Assembly (NCBI RefSeq): GCF_963675065.1
Contig: NZ_OY775906.1
Coordinates: 3,202,001 to 3,266,000, forward strand
Source of the DNA: an uncultured Draconibacterium sp.
GTDB taxonomy: Bacteria > Bacteroidota > Bacteroidia > Bacteroidales > Prolixibacteraceae
Direction: 5' to 3'
DNA: 64,000 nucleotides
A program made the translations under genes and the position numbers. The notes beneath the pieces are model-generated. The model did no database searches. It saw nothing but the letters and a program-made list of their open reading frames with translations, and was not told the DNA's origin. Shown one piece after another: positions 1-8,235 of this stretch (position 1 is the first letter of the stretch; every line of letters starts with the position of its first letter).

Positions 1-2037
1 ACGAATGTACCAGTCCATTCCCAGGTAACTGATGTTTATAATTTTAATATCCGGACGCACGCCTTCCACTTCCTGCACATACCAAAGCGGGAAAGTATCA
101 TTATCGCCATAGGTAAATAGTATAGCATTTGGCGCACACGATTCCAGGTAGTCGATGGCATAATCGCGTGTCATATATTTTCCCGAGCGGTCGTGGTCGT
201 CCCAGTTTTGCGATGCCAGCACACTCGGCACGGCAACCACCGAAATTACAGTGGCCAGCACTGCTGCCGGCACTCCCTTCAGCACTTTTTTTACTCCGGT
301 ATAAACGGCCAGAACACCCAATCCAATCCAAATCGCAAAGGCATAAAACGAGCCCGCGTAAGCATAATCGCGTTCGCGTGGCTGATATGGATACTGGTTG
401 AGATAAACCACAATGGCAATACCGGTAAGGATAAACAGCAACATGGTTACGGCAAATGTTTCTTTGCCTTTTTTGCCTTGATTGTATTGGAAGAACAAGC
501 CCAGCAATCCTAATAGCAGTGGCAAAAAGTAATACACGTTTCTACTTGGATCGTTTTTCATAAACTCGGGCATGTCGTCGCGCGGTCCTGTTTTTGGTTC
601 ATCGATAAATGAGATTCCGCTTACCCAATTCCCATTTTGAAAACCTCCGTGGCCTTGTAAATCGTTTTGCCGCCCCACAAAATTCCACATAAAATAGCGC
701 ATATACATATGCCCCACCTGGTAACTAAAAAAGAAGCGCAGGTTTTCGCCAAAAGTTGGCTTTTGCAGGGTTTTCACTTCGCCACGATCGCGCACCCGTA
801 CGGGAGTTCCTTTTACTTTTCCCCATTCTTTATAAGCCTGAATATGGTTGGCCTTATCGCTGTACATCCGCGGGAAAATGGTTTCCATTTTTGGTTCGTA
901 CACCGACCCACCCGGCATTGTTCCGGTAATTTTATATTTCCCGTCTACTCTATTGTATTGTTGTTTTGGATCTTTCGATGCAATTCTCGGAGCATTGTAA
1001 TAAGGTCCTTTTGCCAATGGCCGGTCGCCATATTGTTCTCGATTCAAGTAGCGTACAAGAGCAAACGCATTATCGGGTGCATTCTGGTTCATTGGCGGAT
1101 TTGCCGACGCACGAATAACGATGAGTGCAAACGATGAATAGCCGATCAGAATTACAATAAACATGGTAAGTGCAGTATTCAGCACTACTTTATTTCTTTT
1201 TCTGGTGTAATTGATTCCCCAAACAGAACCGGCTACCAACAAAGCACCCATAAACAATATTCCTGAGTTAAACGGCAATCCGAATGCATTGACAAAAATG
1301 CGGTCGAAGATAAAAGCAATGCGTGGTACTCCCGGAATAATTCCATACTGAATACCCAGCAAAATACACATCGAGGCTGCCAGCGCATAAAACACACCTT
1401 TCCACGAAAATTCGTATTTTTTGAAATAATAAACCATTCCGATGGCCGGAATTGCCAGCAGATTCAGCAAGTGAACGCCAATTGACAAACCCATTAAATA
1501 TGCAATAAGTACTAACCAGCGGTTTGCATATCTTTCGTGCGCCACATTTTCCCATTTCAAAATGGCCCAAAATACCATGGCCGTAAACAGCGACGACAGT
1601 GCGTAAACTTCGCCTTCGACTGCCGAAAACCAAAACGAATCGGTAAAAGTAAAAGCCAGCGCTCCAACCAAACCACTTCCACACACGGCAATTTGCTCGC
1701 CGGTGTTTAGTTTTTCCTCCGCGAAAAGTTTACGGGCAAGATGTACGATCGTCCAGTACAAAAACATGATTGTTGCAGCACTTGCAATAGCCGACATCGA
1801 ATTCACCATAACAGCGGCCTTGGTAGCATCGGGAGCAAACAATGTAAATATCCGTCCCAAAATCATAAAGGTAGGCGCACCCGGCGGGTGACCAACTTCC
1901 AGTTTAAAAGCACTTGTTATAAACTCTCCGCAATCCCACCAGCTAACTGTGGGTTCAAGAGTAGCAAAATAAGTTATACAAGCGACAATAAAAACAAGCC
2001 AACCAAGAATATTATTGATTAATTTTGTGTGTTGCAT
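1..2037 (-). CDS. DUF2723 (TMEM260-like) membrane protein, 3' end outside window
   Basis: An open frame of 679 codons starts at 2037 and runs off the left edge, so the C-terminus is missing. The N-terminus reads MQHTKLINNILGWLVFIVAL, followed by the family-typical stretch with WWDCGEF, GHPPGAP and repeated hydrophobic helices. A late soluble part contains YGDNDTFPLWYVQEVEGVRPD, a motif I recognise from DUF2723 proteins. The family is related to the protein O-mannosyltransferase superfamily (human TMEM260), so a polytopic inner-membrane glycosyltransferase acting on a lipid-linked sugar is the best guess; substrate and acceptor are unknown. A Bacteroidota -7 element lies about 28 nt upstream. 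The gene appears to stand alone, transcribed away from the tRNA. Confidence 0.85.
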   Translation of the reverse strand, partial: MQHTKLINNILGWLVFIVACITYFATLEPTVSWWDCGEFITSAFKLEVGHPPGAPTFMILGRIFTLFAPDATKAAVMVNSMSAIASAATIMFLYWTIVHLARKLFAEEKLNTGEQIAVCGSGLVGALAFTFTDSFWFSAVEGEVYALSSLFTAMVFWAILKWENVAHERYANRWLVLIAYLMGLSIGVHLLNLLAIPAIGMVYYFKKYEFSWKGVFYALAASMCILLGIQYGIIPGVPRIAFIFDRIFVNAFGLPFNSGILFMGALLVAGSVWGINYTRKRNKVVLNTALTMFIVILIGYSSFALIVIRASANPPMNQNAPDNAFALVRYLNREQYGDRPLAKGPYYNAPRIASKDPKQQYNRVDGKYKITGTMPGGSVYEPKMETIFPRMYSDKANHIQAYKEWGKVKGTPVRVRDRGEVKTLQKPTFGENLRFFFSYQVGHMYMRYFMWNFVGRQNDLQGHGGFQNGNWVSGISFIDEPKTGPRDDMPEFMKNDPSRNVYYFLPLLLGLLGLFFQYNQGKKGKETFAVTMLLFILTGIAIVVYLNQYPYQPRERDYAYAGSFYAFAIWIGLGVLAVYTGVKKVLKGVPAAVLATVISVVAVPSVLASQNWDDHDRSGKYMTRDYAIDYLESCAPNAILFTYGDNDTFPLWYVQEVEGVRPDIKIINISYLGMDWYIR

Positions 2038-2064
2038 GATCTGCATTTTATTTTTGAACAAAGG

Positions 2065-2072
2065 CAAATATA
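2065..2072 (-). promoter_or_regulatory. -7 promoter element of the DUF2723 gene
   Basis: On the minus strand the sequence is TATATTTG, an exact match to the Bacteroidota TAnnTTTG core. It is 28 nt upstream of the start codon. I see no clear -33 TTG at the usual distance. Confidence 0.5.
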
Positions 2073-2158
2073 AGCTTTTAAACAGGAATGCTGCGAACAT
2101 AATAATGAAATGCAGACAAGTAAATTTTAGAAAGAGCTAATTTTTTTTTGACCAGATA

Positions 2159-2187
2159 TTGCAGAATAAAATTTTTTTATACTTTTG
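2159..2187 (+). promoter_or_regulatory. Promoter of tRNA-Gln
   Basis: TTG at 2159-2161, an 18-nt spacer, and TACTTTTG at 2180-2187 match the Bacteroidota TTG/TAnnTTTG promoter. Transcription would start near 2194, about 26 nt before the tRNA. Confidence 0.6.
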
Positions 2188-2219
2188 CAGCGTCTTTAAC
2201 AAAAAGGCACATCAAGGAC

Positions 2220-2295
2220 TGACCCATGGTGTAATTGGCAACACGTCTGGTTTTGGTCCAGAAGAGTCCAGGTTCGAGCCCTGGTGGGTCAACCA
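2220..2295 (+). tRNA. tRNA-Gln (anticodon TTG)
   Basis: A full cloverleaf is visible. The acceptor stem TGACCCA (2220-2226) pairs with TGGGTCA (2285-2291), the anticodon stem is TCTGG/CCAGA around a TTTTGGT loop (anticodon TTG), and the T arm carries GGTTCGAGCC. The discriminator A is at 2292 and CCA is encoded at 2293-2295. It decodes CAA/CAG glutamine codons. A rho-independent terminator follows within a few bases, so it is a single-gene transcript. Confidence 0.95.
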
Positions 2296-2300
2296 CGAAA

Positions 2301-2330
2301 GCCTGCAGATTTTACTGCAGGCTTTTTTTT
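2301..2330 (+). terminator. Rho-independent terminator after tRNA-Gln
   Basis: Perfect 8-bp stem GCCTGCAG/CTGCAGGC (2301-2308 with 2315-2322), a six-base loop, then eight T residues. Confidence 0.9.
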
Positions 2331-2387
2331 ATGGGTGAAAAAATCTCACAAAATGAGCCAGCCAAATTAATGGCCACTATAAAAACA

Positions 2388-2416
2388 AAAAGCTCCGACC
2401 AATGGCCGGAGCTTTT
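2388..2416. terminator. Bidirectional terminator downstream of carB
   Basis: AAAAGCTCCG (2388-2397) pairs with CGGAGCTTTT (2407-2416), giving T-runs on both strands. It lies 22 bp beyond the carB stop and ends the carAB transcript on the minus strand. Confidence 0.8.
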
Positions 2417-2437
2417 CTATTATCGAGATAAAGTATT

Positions 2438-5400
2438 CTACTCTTTGTATTCGTCCCAGCTCACCACTTTAATGTCCTCGAGGCTGTATTTGCAAATTCC
2501 GGAAAGGAACGCACTTGCAACACGAGCATTGGTAATTAGCGGGATGTTATAATCAATTGCACTACGACGAATCGTATAACCATTTTTCAACTCACGGTTA
2601 GTGTGGTTTTTCGGGATATTAACCACAAGATCAATCTTTTTATTCTTGATCATCTCAATAGTATTTGGCGACTGATCTTCTTCATCGGGCCAATACACCA
2701 GGGTATTTTCAATGCCATTATCGCAGAAAAATTTATGTGTTCCCTCGGTGGCAAAAATATTATAACCTTTTTCAACCAACATTCGGGTGCTGTTCAGCAA
2801 CTCCAGCTTGCCACGCGAAGGTCCGGATGAAATCAAAATATTCTTTTTAGGGTAATTGTACCCTACCGACATCATTGCCTTTATAATTGCTTCGTAGTAG
2901 GTTTCGCCAATACAACCAACCTCTCCGGTCGACGACATGTCAACACCCAAAACAGGGTCGGCTTTCAGCAATCGTGCAAACGAGAACTGCGGGGCTTTAA
3001 CACCCACATAATCCAATTCGAACAACGACTTGTCTGGTTTCGGCACATCAATTCCCAACATTACTTTCGTGGCAATTTCAATCAGGTTAAGTTTCATAAC
3101 CTTCGAAACAAATGGGAAACTTCGCGAGGCACGCAGGTTACACTCAATAACTTTAATATCGTTATCTTTTGCCAGGAACTGCATATTAAAAGGTCCGGTA
3201 ATTTCCAGTCCTTTTGCAATCTGACGAGCGATTTTCTTTACCCTACGAATGGTTTCAACATATAGTTTCTGCGGCGGGAAAACGATGGTAGCATCGCCCG
3301 AGTGAACTCCGGCAAACTCTACGTGCTCCGAAATGGCATAAGCAACCATCTCGCCTTTATTGGCCACTGCGTCAAGCTCTATTTCTTTGGCCTGCTCGAT
3401 AAACTCGGTAACAACCACCGGATGCTCTTTCGACACGTTAGCTGCCATCTGAAGGAAGTGCTCCAGCTGATCGGGATTGGAAACCACATTCATGGCTGCA
3501 CCCGAAAGTACGTATGATGGACGAATTAACACCGGATACCCCACCTCATCAACAAACTTGTGAATTTCTGCTATTGTAGAAAGGCGTGCCCATCGTGGCT
3601 GGTCTACACCCAGGTCATCAAGTAGTGACGAGAACTTTTCACGGTCCTCAGCATTATCAATCTTTTTGGCCGATGTTCCAAGAATCGGAACATTTTGCCC
3701 ATCAAGTTTCATCGCCAGGTTATTCGGGATCTGACCTCCCATCGAAACCACAACTCCGTGCGGATTCTCCAGGTCATAAACATCCATTACGCGCTCAAAA
3801 GTCAGCTCATCAAAATAAAGCCTGTCGCAGGTATCGTAATCCGTACTCACCGTTTCCGGGTTATAGTTGATCATTACCGAACGGTAGCCCTGCTCTTTAA
3901 TCGTTTTAATGGTATTTACGCTACACCAGTCGAACTCAACCGAACTACCAATTCTATAAGCTCCGGATCCAAGCACAATAACTGACTTGTGATCTCCCAA
4001 ATACTCAACATCATTCTCGGTGCCGTTATGCGTCAGGTACAGGTAATTGGTCTGTGCCGGATATTCACCCGCCAGCGTATCAATTTGTTTTACTACCGGC
4101 ACAATACCCTTAGCTTTACGGAAAGCCCTAACTTTCAGAATATCTTCATTAATGTTGACATTCTTACTCCTTAGCACCAAACGTGCTATCTGAAAATCGG
4201 AATAACCGGCCTGTTTTGAAGCTTTTAACAGCGGAATTGGCAATTTCTCCAGCTCCTTAAAATTCTTTAATTCCAATTTTATTTTGTGAATATTATTCAG
4301 CTTTTGCAGGAACCATCGATCGATTTTTGTTTTCTCGTGAATCTGATCGATAGAGTAACCTTTATTAAAAGCCTCTGCAATAGCAAATATTCGTCGGTCA
4401 GTAGGATTTGACAATTCTTCTTCAATTGCTTCGATTGTAATCTCCTCGTTGTTGGCTACAAAACCGTGCATACCAAGACCAACCATTCGAATACCTTTCT
4501 GAATGGCTTCTTCAAAAGTTCGTCCGATGGCCATAATCTCACCAACCGATTTCATCGAACTTCCAATAGTTTTCGAAACGCCTACAAATTTGCTCAAGTC
4601 CCAGCGTGGAATCTTTACAACACAGTAGTCGAGCGCAGGCTCGAAACAAGCTGTTGTTACTTTGGTAACCGAGTTTTTAAGTTGGTGCAAACCATAACCC
4701 AATCCCAACTTTGCTGCTACAAACGCCAGCGGATACCCTGTTGCCTTTGATGCCAGCGCTGACGAACGCGACAAACGGGCATTTACCTCAATTACTCGGT
4801 AATCTTCCGAGTACGGATCGAGCGCAAACTGAACGTTACACTCACCAATAACACCAACTCTACGGATAATTTTTATCGAGATTTCGCGTAGTTTATGGTA
4901 TTCTGAGTTCGACAGTGTTTGCGAAGGAGCCACAACAATACTCTCGCCTGTATGAATTCCGAGCGGATCGAAGTTTTCCATATTACAAACAGTAATACAG
5001 TTGTCGTATTTATCGCGAACTACTTCGTATTCCACTTCTTTCCATCCTTTAATCGATTCTTCAACCAGGATTTGAGGCGAATAAGAGAATGCGCTTCCAG
5101 CTAGTTTTTCCAGCTCCTCTTCGTTTTCGCAAAAACCGGAACCTAATCCACCCAGCGTGTATGCCGCGCGGATGATGATGGGGAAGCCAACCTCTTTAGC
5201 AGCGGCTTTTGCTTCGGCCATATTTGCAGCCGCAATACTCTTTGGCGTTTTTACACCAATTTCGCCCAGCATGTTGGCAAAAATATCACGGTCTTCTGTA
5301 TCAATAATCGACTGAACCGGCGTACCAACTACTTCAACATTGTATTTTTCGAGGACTCCGGATTCGTAAAGTGCAACTCCGCAGTTCAGCGCGGTTTGCC

Positions 5401-5671
5401 CACCAAATGCCAGAAGTATTCCCTGTGGTTTTTCTTTTTTGATTACCTCTTCAACAAAATGAGGAGTAACAGGCAAAAAGTAAATTTTGTCTGCAATGTC
5501 TTCAGATGTTTGAATGGTTGCAATGTTCGGATTGATAAGAACCGTTTCAACACCTTCCTCTTTCAACGCCTTAAGCGCCTGCGAACCGGAATAATCGAAC
5601 TCACCGGCCTCTCCAATTTTAAGTGCTCCTGAACCAAGAACAATTGCTTTTTTAATATGTGTTTCTATCAT
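2438..5671 (-). CDS. carB: Carbamoyl-phosphate synthase, large subunit
   Basis: The 1077-residue protein has the normal full length of CarB. It makes carbamoyl phosphate from bicarbonate, ATP and ammonia delivered by CarA, feeding arginine and pyrimidine synthesis. Two internally duplicated ATP-grasp halves are visible: VLGSGALKIGEAGEFDYSGSQ at the N-terminus, repeated as VLGSGAYRIGSSVEFDW in the second half, with the AYTLGGLGSG and PSYVLSGAAM nucleotide loops. The C-terminal MGS-like allosteric domain begins around residue 950 (ISSGPSRGKLELL). It follows carA by 27 bp in one operon and ends at a strong terminator. Confidence 0.98.
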   Translation of the reverse strand: MIETHIKKAIVLGSGALKIGEAGEFDYSGSQALKALKEEGVETVLINPNIATIQTSEDIADKIYFLPVTPHFVEEVIKKEKPQGILLAFGGQTALNCGVALYESGVLEKYNVEVVGTPVQSIIDTEDRDIFANMLGEIGVKTPKSIAAANMAEAKAAAKEVGFPIIIRAAYTLGGLGSGFCENEEELEKLAGSAFSYSPQILVEESIKGWKEVEYEVVRDKYDNCITVCNMENFDPLGIHTGESIVVAPSQTLSNSEYHKLREISIKIIRRVGVIGECNVQFALDPYSEDYRVIEVNARLSRSSALASKATGYPLAFVAAKLGLGYGLHQLKNSVTKVTTACFEPALDYCVVKIPRWDLSKFVGVSKTIGSSMKSVGEIMAIGRTFEEAIQKGIRMVGLGMHGFVANNEEITIEAIEEELSNPTDRRIFAIAEAFNKGYSIDQIHEKTKIDRWFLQKLNNIHKIKLELKNFKELEKLPIPLLKASKQAGYSDFQIARLVLRSKNVNINEDILKVRAFRKAKGIVPVVKQIDTLAGEYPAQTNYLYLTHNGTENDVEYLGDHKSVIVLGSGAYRIGSSVEFDWCSVNTIKTIKEQGYRSVMINYNPETVSTDYDTCDRLYFDELTFERVMDVYDLENPHGVVVSMGGQIPNNLAMKLDGQNVPILGTSAKKIDNAEDREKFSSLLDDLGVDQPRWARLSTIAEIHKFVDEVGYPVLIRPSYVLSGAAMNVVSNPDQLEHFLQMAANVSKEHPVVVTEFIEQAKEIELDAVANKGEMVAYAISEHVEFAGVHSGDATIVFPPQKLYVETIRRVKKIARQIAKGLEITGPFNMQFLAKDNDIKVIECNLRASRSFPFVSKVMKLNLIEIATKVMLGIDVPKPDKSLFELDYVGVKAPQFSFARLLKADPVLGVDMSSTGEVGCIGETYYEAIIKAMMSVGYNYPKKNILISSGPSRGKLELLNSTRMLVEKGYNIFATEGTHKFFCDNGIENTLVYWPDEEDQSPNTIEMIKNKKIDLVVNIPKNHTNRELKNGYTIRRSAIDYNIPLITNARVASAFLSGICKYSLEDIKVVSWDEYKE

Positions 5672-5698
5672 GATGCTTACTGAAATTACATTGAAAGA

Positions 5699-6778
5699 TT
5701 ATTTTTTCGACTCTACGATATTTTTAATGAATTCATCAAATAAAAACTCGGTATCTACCGGACCACTTGATGCTTCCGGGTGAAACTGAGTTGAGAAAAA
5801 GGGCTTTGTTTTATGCCTGATTCCTTCGTTGGTTCCATCATTTACATTGGTAAACAATGGCTCCCAGTCGTCAGATAATGTTTCGGTTGCTACTGCAAAT
5901 CCATGGTTTTGCGAAGTAATGTAACATTTGTTTGTTCCTTCTAACAATACCGGCTGATTGTGACTGCGGTGTCCAAATTTCAATTTATAGGTTTCGGCAC
6001 CGGCAGCACGTGCCAGCAGTTGGTTCCCCAGGCAAATTCCCATAATTGGCTTTTCAACCCCAATTACGTTTTTAATGTATTCAACAGTTGCATCGCAATT
6101 GGCCGGATCGCCTGGTCCGTTAGAGATAAACAATCCATCAAAGTCTTCTTTTGTATAATCGTAATCCCAAGGTACACGAATAACAGTTGCTCCCCGCTTA
6201 AGTAAACAACGAATAATATTGTTTTTTACGCCGCAGTCAACCAGTACCACTTTGTGTTCTCCGTCTCCGTAGACCTCGCGCTCTGTACAACTTGCAACAG
6301 CCACAAGGTTTTCTTTATTCGGATCGTAAAAGTCAATTTCATCTTCAAATTCGATCTTTCCAAGCATAGAACCTTTCTCACGTAAAATTTTTGTTAAGGC
6401 TCTCGTATCAATATCAAACAAACCCGGTACCTCGTATTCTTTTAGCCAGTCGCTCAAACTTTTTTCAGCATTCCAATGGCTAAATTCAAATGAATAATCT
6501 GAGATTATAAGACCGGATATGTGCAATTTGTGCGATTCGTAATACTTGTGAATACCGTTCTCTTTTTTGTTAAAAGGAACGCCATAGTTTCCAATCATTG
6601 GGTAGGTCGACACCAGGATTTGTCCGGTGTAAGATGGGTCAGTCAAACTCTCCGGATACCCCGTCATCGCTGTATAAAAAACGACCTCTCCGGCCACCGA
6701 CTTTTCGCTTCCGAAGGATTTTCCCATAAAAACCGTTCCGTCTTCAAGCGTTAATTTTGCCTGTTTTACTTTGTACAT
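5699..6778 (-). CDS. carA: Carbamoyl-phosphate synthase, small (glutaminase) subunit
   Basis: 359 residues, normal for CarA. It hydrolyses glutamine and channels ammonia to CarB. The N-terminal CPSase small-chain domain starts MYKVKQAKLTLEDGTVFMG. The C-terminal class I amidotransferase domain carries FISNGPGDP, the nucleophile elbow GICLGNQL and the FHPEAS His/Glu pair. The gene is divergent from argR, with a 220-bp spacer that contains both promoters, operator-like dyads and a leader terminator hairpin. Control by ArgR and attenuation is therefore likely. Confidence 0.98.
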   Translation of the reverse strand: MYKVKQAKLTLEDGTVFMGKSFGSEKSVAGEVVFYTAMTGYPESLTDPSYTGQILVSTYPMIGNYGVPFNKKENGIHKYYESHKLHISGLIISDYSFEFSHWNAEKSLSDWLKEYEVPGLFDIDTRALTKILREKGSMLGKIEFEDEIDFYDPNKENLVAVASCTEREVYGDGEHKVVLVDCGVKNNIIRCLLKRGATVIRVPWDYDYTKEDFDGLFISNGPGDPANCDATVEYIKNVIGVEKPIMGICLGNQLLARAAGAETYKLKFGHRSHNQPVLLEGTNKCYITSQNHGFAVATETLSDDWEPLFTNVNDGTNEGIRHKTKPFFSTQFHPEASSGPVDTEFLFDEFIKNIVESKK

Positions 6779-6794
6779 ATTCCGATTTAATAAT

Positions 6795-6834
6795 TAAAAA
6801 AAATGCGCTTGCCCTAAAATAGTTCAAACGCATT
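6795..6834 (-). terminator. Terminator-like hairpin in the carA leader (probable attenuator)
   Basis: Read on the minus strand, AATGCGTTTG pairs with CAAGCGCATT (10 bp with one G-U) around a 13-nt loop and is followed by a run of seven U. The U-run ends about 17 nt before the carA start. It lies between the carA promoter and the gene, so it would stop transcription before carAB unless prevented. A 14-codon reading frame ends exactly at its foot. The trigger is unknown: a leader peptide, a protein, or pyrimidine/arginine level are all possible. Confidence 0.65.
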
Positions 6835-6879
6835 TCAGTTATTCTTTATACTTATTTTCAAATACACTTTCTCAGCCAT
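6835..6879 (-). CDS. Possible carA leader peptide (14 aa)
   Basis: The frame encodes MAEKVYLKISIKNN and its stop codon abuts the leader terminator stem, a position typical of attenuator leader peptides. It has no arginine run, so a classic arginine-stalling design is not supported. It may be a chance frame in an AT-rich leader. Confidence 0.25.
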   Translation of the reverse strand: MAEKVYLKISIKNN

Positions 6880-6892
6880 AATGTTAAGAACA

Positions 6893-6924
6893 TGATATTA
6901 AAATCATTTTCCGATGCAAAAATA
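6893..6924 (-). promoter_or_regulatory. carA promoter with weak ARG-box-like dyad
   Basis: The minus strand shows TATTTTTG at 6917-6924, a perfect TAnnTTTG core. Just downstream, covering the expected start point, is the dyad TGATATTAAAATCA (6893-6906), which matches the ARG-box consensus TGAATwwwwATTCA at 11 of 14 positions. ArgR repression of carAB is inferred. Confidence 0.5.
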
Positions 6925-6967
6925 GAAAATATTCTGAAATTCTTACCTGTCTTTTTATAAAAATGTA

Positions 6968-6998
6968 TATTTTTGCATTACAAATGAATATTTATTCA
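6968..6998 (+). promoter_or_regulatory. argR promoter core and perfect ARG box
   Basis: TATTTTTG at 6968-6975 is a TAnnTTTG core. The dyad TGAATATTTATTCA at 6985-6998 is a perfect ARG box (TGAAT-wwww-ATTCA) that overlaps the expected transcription start and abuts the argR ATG at 6999. ArgR would repress its own operon from here. The promoter position also excludes the upstream in-frame ATG at 6963 as the start. Confidence 0.8.
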
Positions 6999-7484
6999 AT
7001 GAAGAATAAAGTACAACGACAACGAGAAATCCGAAAAATAATACAAAGAGGCAGTGTACACAGCCAGGACGAATTATTGACTGAACTAAAACGCCGCGGA
7101 TTCGAACTGACACAAGCTACATTGTCGCGCGATTTAAAAGTGCTGCAGGTAGCCAAAGTGCCACATCCGGCCAAAGGATATGTTTATACGATTCCTGAAA
7201 ACGGACAATCTGAAAGACAAAATTCAGAACATTTCAACCGTATAAATTACCTGGCCGACGGATTTAAGGACATACAGTTTTCAGGCAATCTGGCTGTTAT
7301 ACGAACTATCCCCGGATACGCCAACAGCATTGCAGCTGTAATTGACTCGGCAAGTCCGTGGGAAATTTTAGGAACAGTTGCCGGAGACGACACTATATTA
7401 ATAATACAAAGGGAAGGAATATCGAAAAATGATTTGACTGAGGCATTAATAAAAATTCTGCCGAAGCTAAACGACAAATTGTAG
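6999..7484 (+). CDS. argR: Arginine repressor ArgR
   Basis: 161 residues. The N-terminal winged-helix DNA-binding domain (about 1-70) contains KVQRQREIRKIIQRGSVHSQ and the helix LTQATLSRDLKVLQVAK. The C-terminal hexamerisation and arginine-binding domain includes the GTVAGDDTILII stretch with the conserved GDD. The start was chosen because the promoter core lies downstream of the upstream ATGs and MKNK is the family-like N-terminus. It opens the arginine/proline operon, is divergent from carAB and follows a perfect ARG box, so autoregulation by arginine is expected. Confidence 0.95.
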   Translation: MKNKVQRQREIRKIIQRGSVHSQDELLTELKRRGFELTQATLSRDLKVLQVAKVPHPAKGYVYTIPENGQSERQNSEHFNRINYLADGFKDIQFSGNLAVIRTIPGYANSIAAVIDSASPWEILGTVAGDDTILIIQREGISKNDLTEALIKILPKLNDKL

Positions 7485-7493
7485 TTCGAAGAG

Positions 7494-8153
7494 ATGAAGC
7501 GATTAAAAGACATAAAAGTAACTATTGCCGATGAAAAGCACCTGAAGTACATCGACGATATAAACGATGCCATCGACAGTGCATCGCAACAAAGAGGAAC
7601 CGGTATTGCCCGTCGGACTTATGAATACCTTTCTTCAAAAATGAAGGAGGGAAAAGCAATTATAGCCCTGGATGAAGAAAACTTTGCAGGCTTTTGTTAC
7701 ATAGAAACCTGGCAGGAAAAAGGTTTTGTTGCCAACTCGGGTTTAATTGTTGCCGAAGGATACCGTGGTCTTGGATTAGCCAAAGCCATTAAAAAGCAAG
7801 CATTTGAGCTGTCGCGCAAAAAGTATCCAAACTCAAAAATATTTGGTTTAACCACCGGTTTGGCCGTAATGAAAATCAACCACGAGTTGGGTTATCGTCC
7901 GGTTACATTTTCGGAATTGACTTTAGATGACCAATTCTGGAAAGGATGCCAGGGCTGTATAAACCACGATATTTTGGAGCGTACCGGCCGAACAAAATGC
8001 CTGTGCACCGGAATGTTGTACGATCCGGCCTGGGAGAAACCAACATACGCCAACGGAAACGGAATCAGGAAACGGAGTTTGCTCGATCTTCTGCCAAAAC
8101 GTTTTACGGGAGTTGCAAAAAAGAAAAATAAACAATCAGATAATAAAAAGTAG
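7494..8153 (+). CDS. GNAT-family acyltransferase, candidate N-acyl(succinyl)glutamate synthase
   Basis: 219 residues, beginning 9 bp after argR. The GNAT fold is indicated by GLIVAEGYRGLGLAKAIKKQAF, where VAEGYRGLGLA is the acyl-CoA binding loop. Beyond the GNAT core a C-terminal extension carries GCQGC, then KCLCTGMLYDP: four cysteines in two pairs that could bind zinc. No classical ArgA or ArgJ is in the window, and this gene sits between argR and argG. The most economical role is the first acylation of glutamate, probably with succinyl-CoA, because argF' here looks like a succinylornithine enzyme. I recall a homologous Bacteroides gene being assigned this role from genetic data, but the substrate is inferred here. 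Confidence 0.7.
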   Translation: MKRLKDIKVTIADEKHLKYIDDINDAIDSASQQRGTGIARRTYEYLSSKMKEGKAIIALDEENFAGFCYIETWQEKGFVANSGLIVAEGYRGLGLAKAIKKQAFELSRKKYPNSKIFGLTTGLAVMKINHELGYRPVTFSELTLDDQFWKGCQGCINHDILERTGRTKCLCTGMLYDPAWEKPTYANGNGIRKRSLLDLLPKRFTGVAKKKNKQSDNKK

Positions 8154-8221
8154 AGCGGCGGCTCGCTATTCGACAGACAGCTACAGACTTAAGTTGAATA
8201 ACAAACGCCGTCGCTCTTTTT
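8152..8221 (+). terminator. Terminator/attenuator-like hairpin between the GNAT gene and argG
   Basis: AGAGCGGCGG (8152-8161) pairs with CCGTCGCTCT (8208-8217) over 10 bp with one G-U, followed by five T. The 46-nt loop contains a 20-mer (8173-8192) repeated exactly downstream of amt. As it lies inside the arginine operon, it would lower expression of argG and later genes or be conditionally read through. Confidence 0.55.
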
Positions 8222-8235
8222 AAAGATATTGAGAC

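Noticed and set aside
6963..6998. Upstream ATG giving a 173-residue ArgR
   Set aside because: The promoter core (6968-6975) lies downstream of this ATG and the ARG box follows it; the family-like start is MKNK at 6999.
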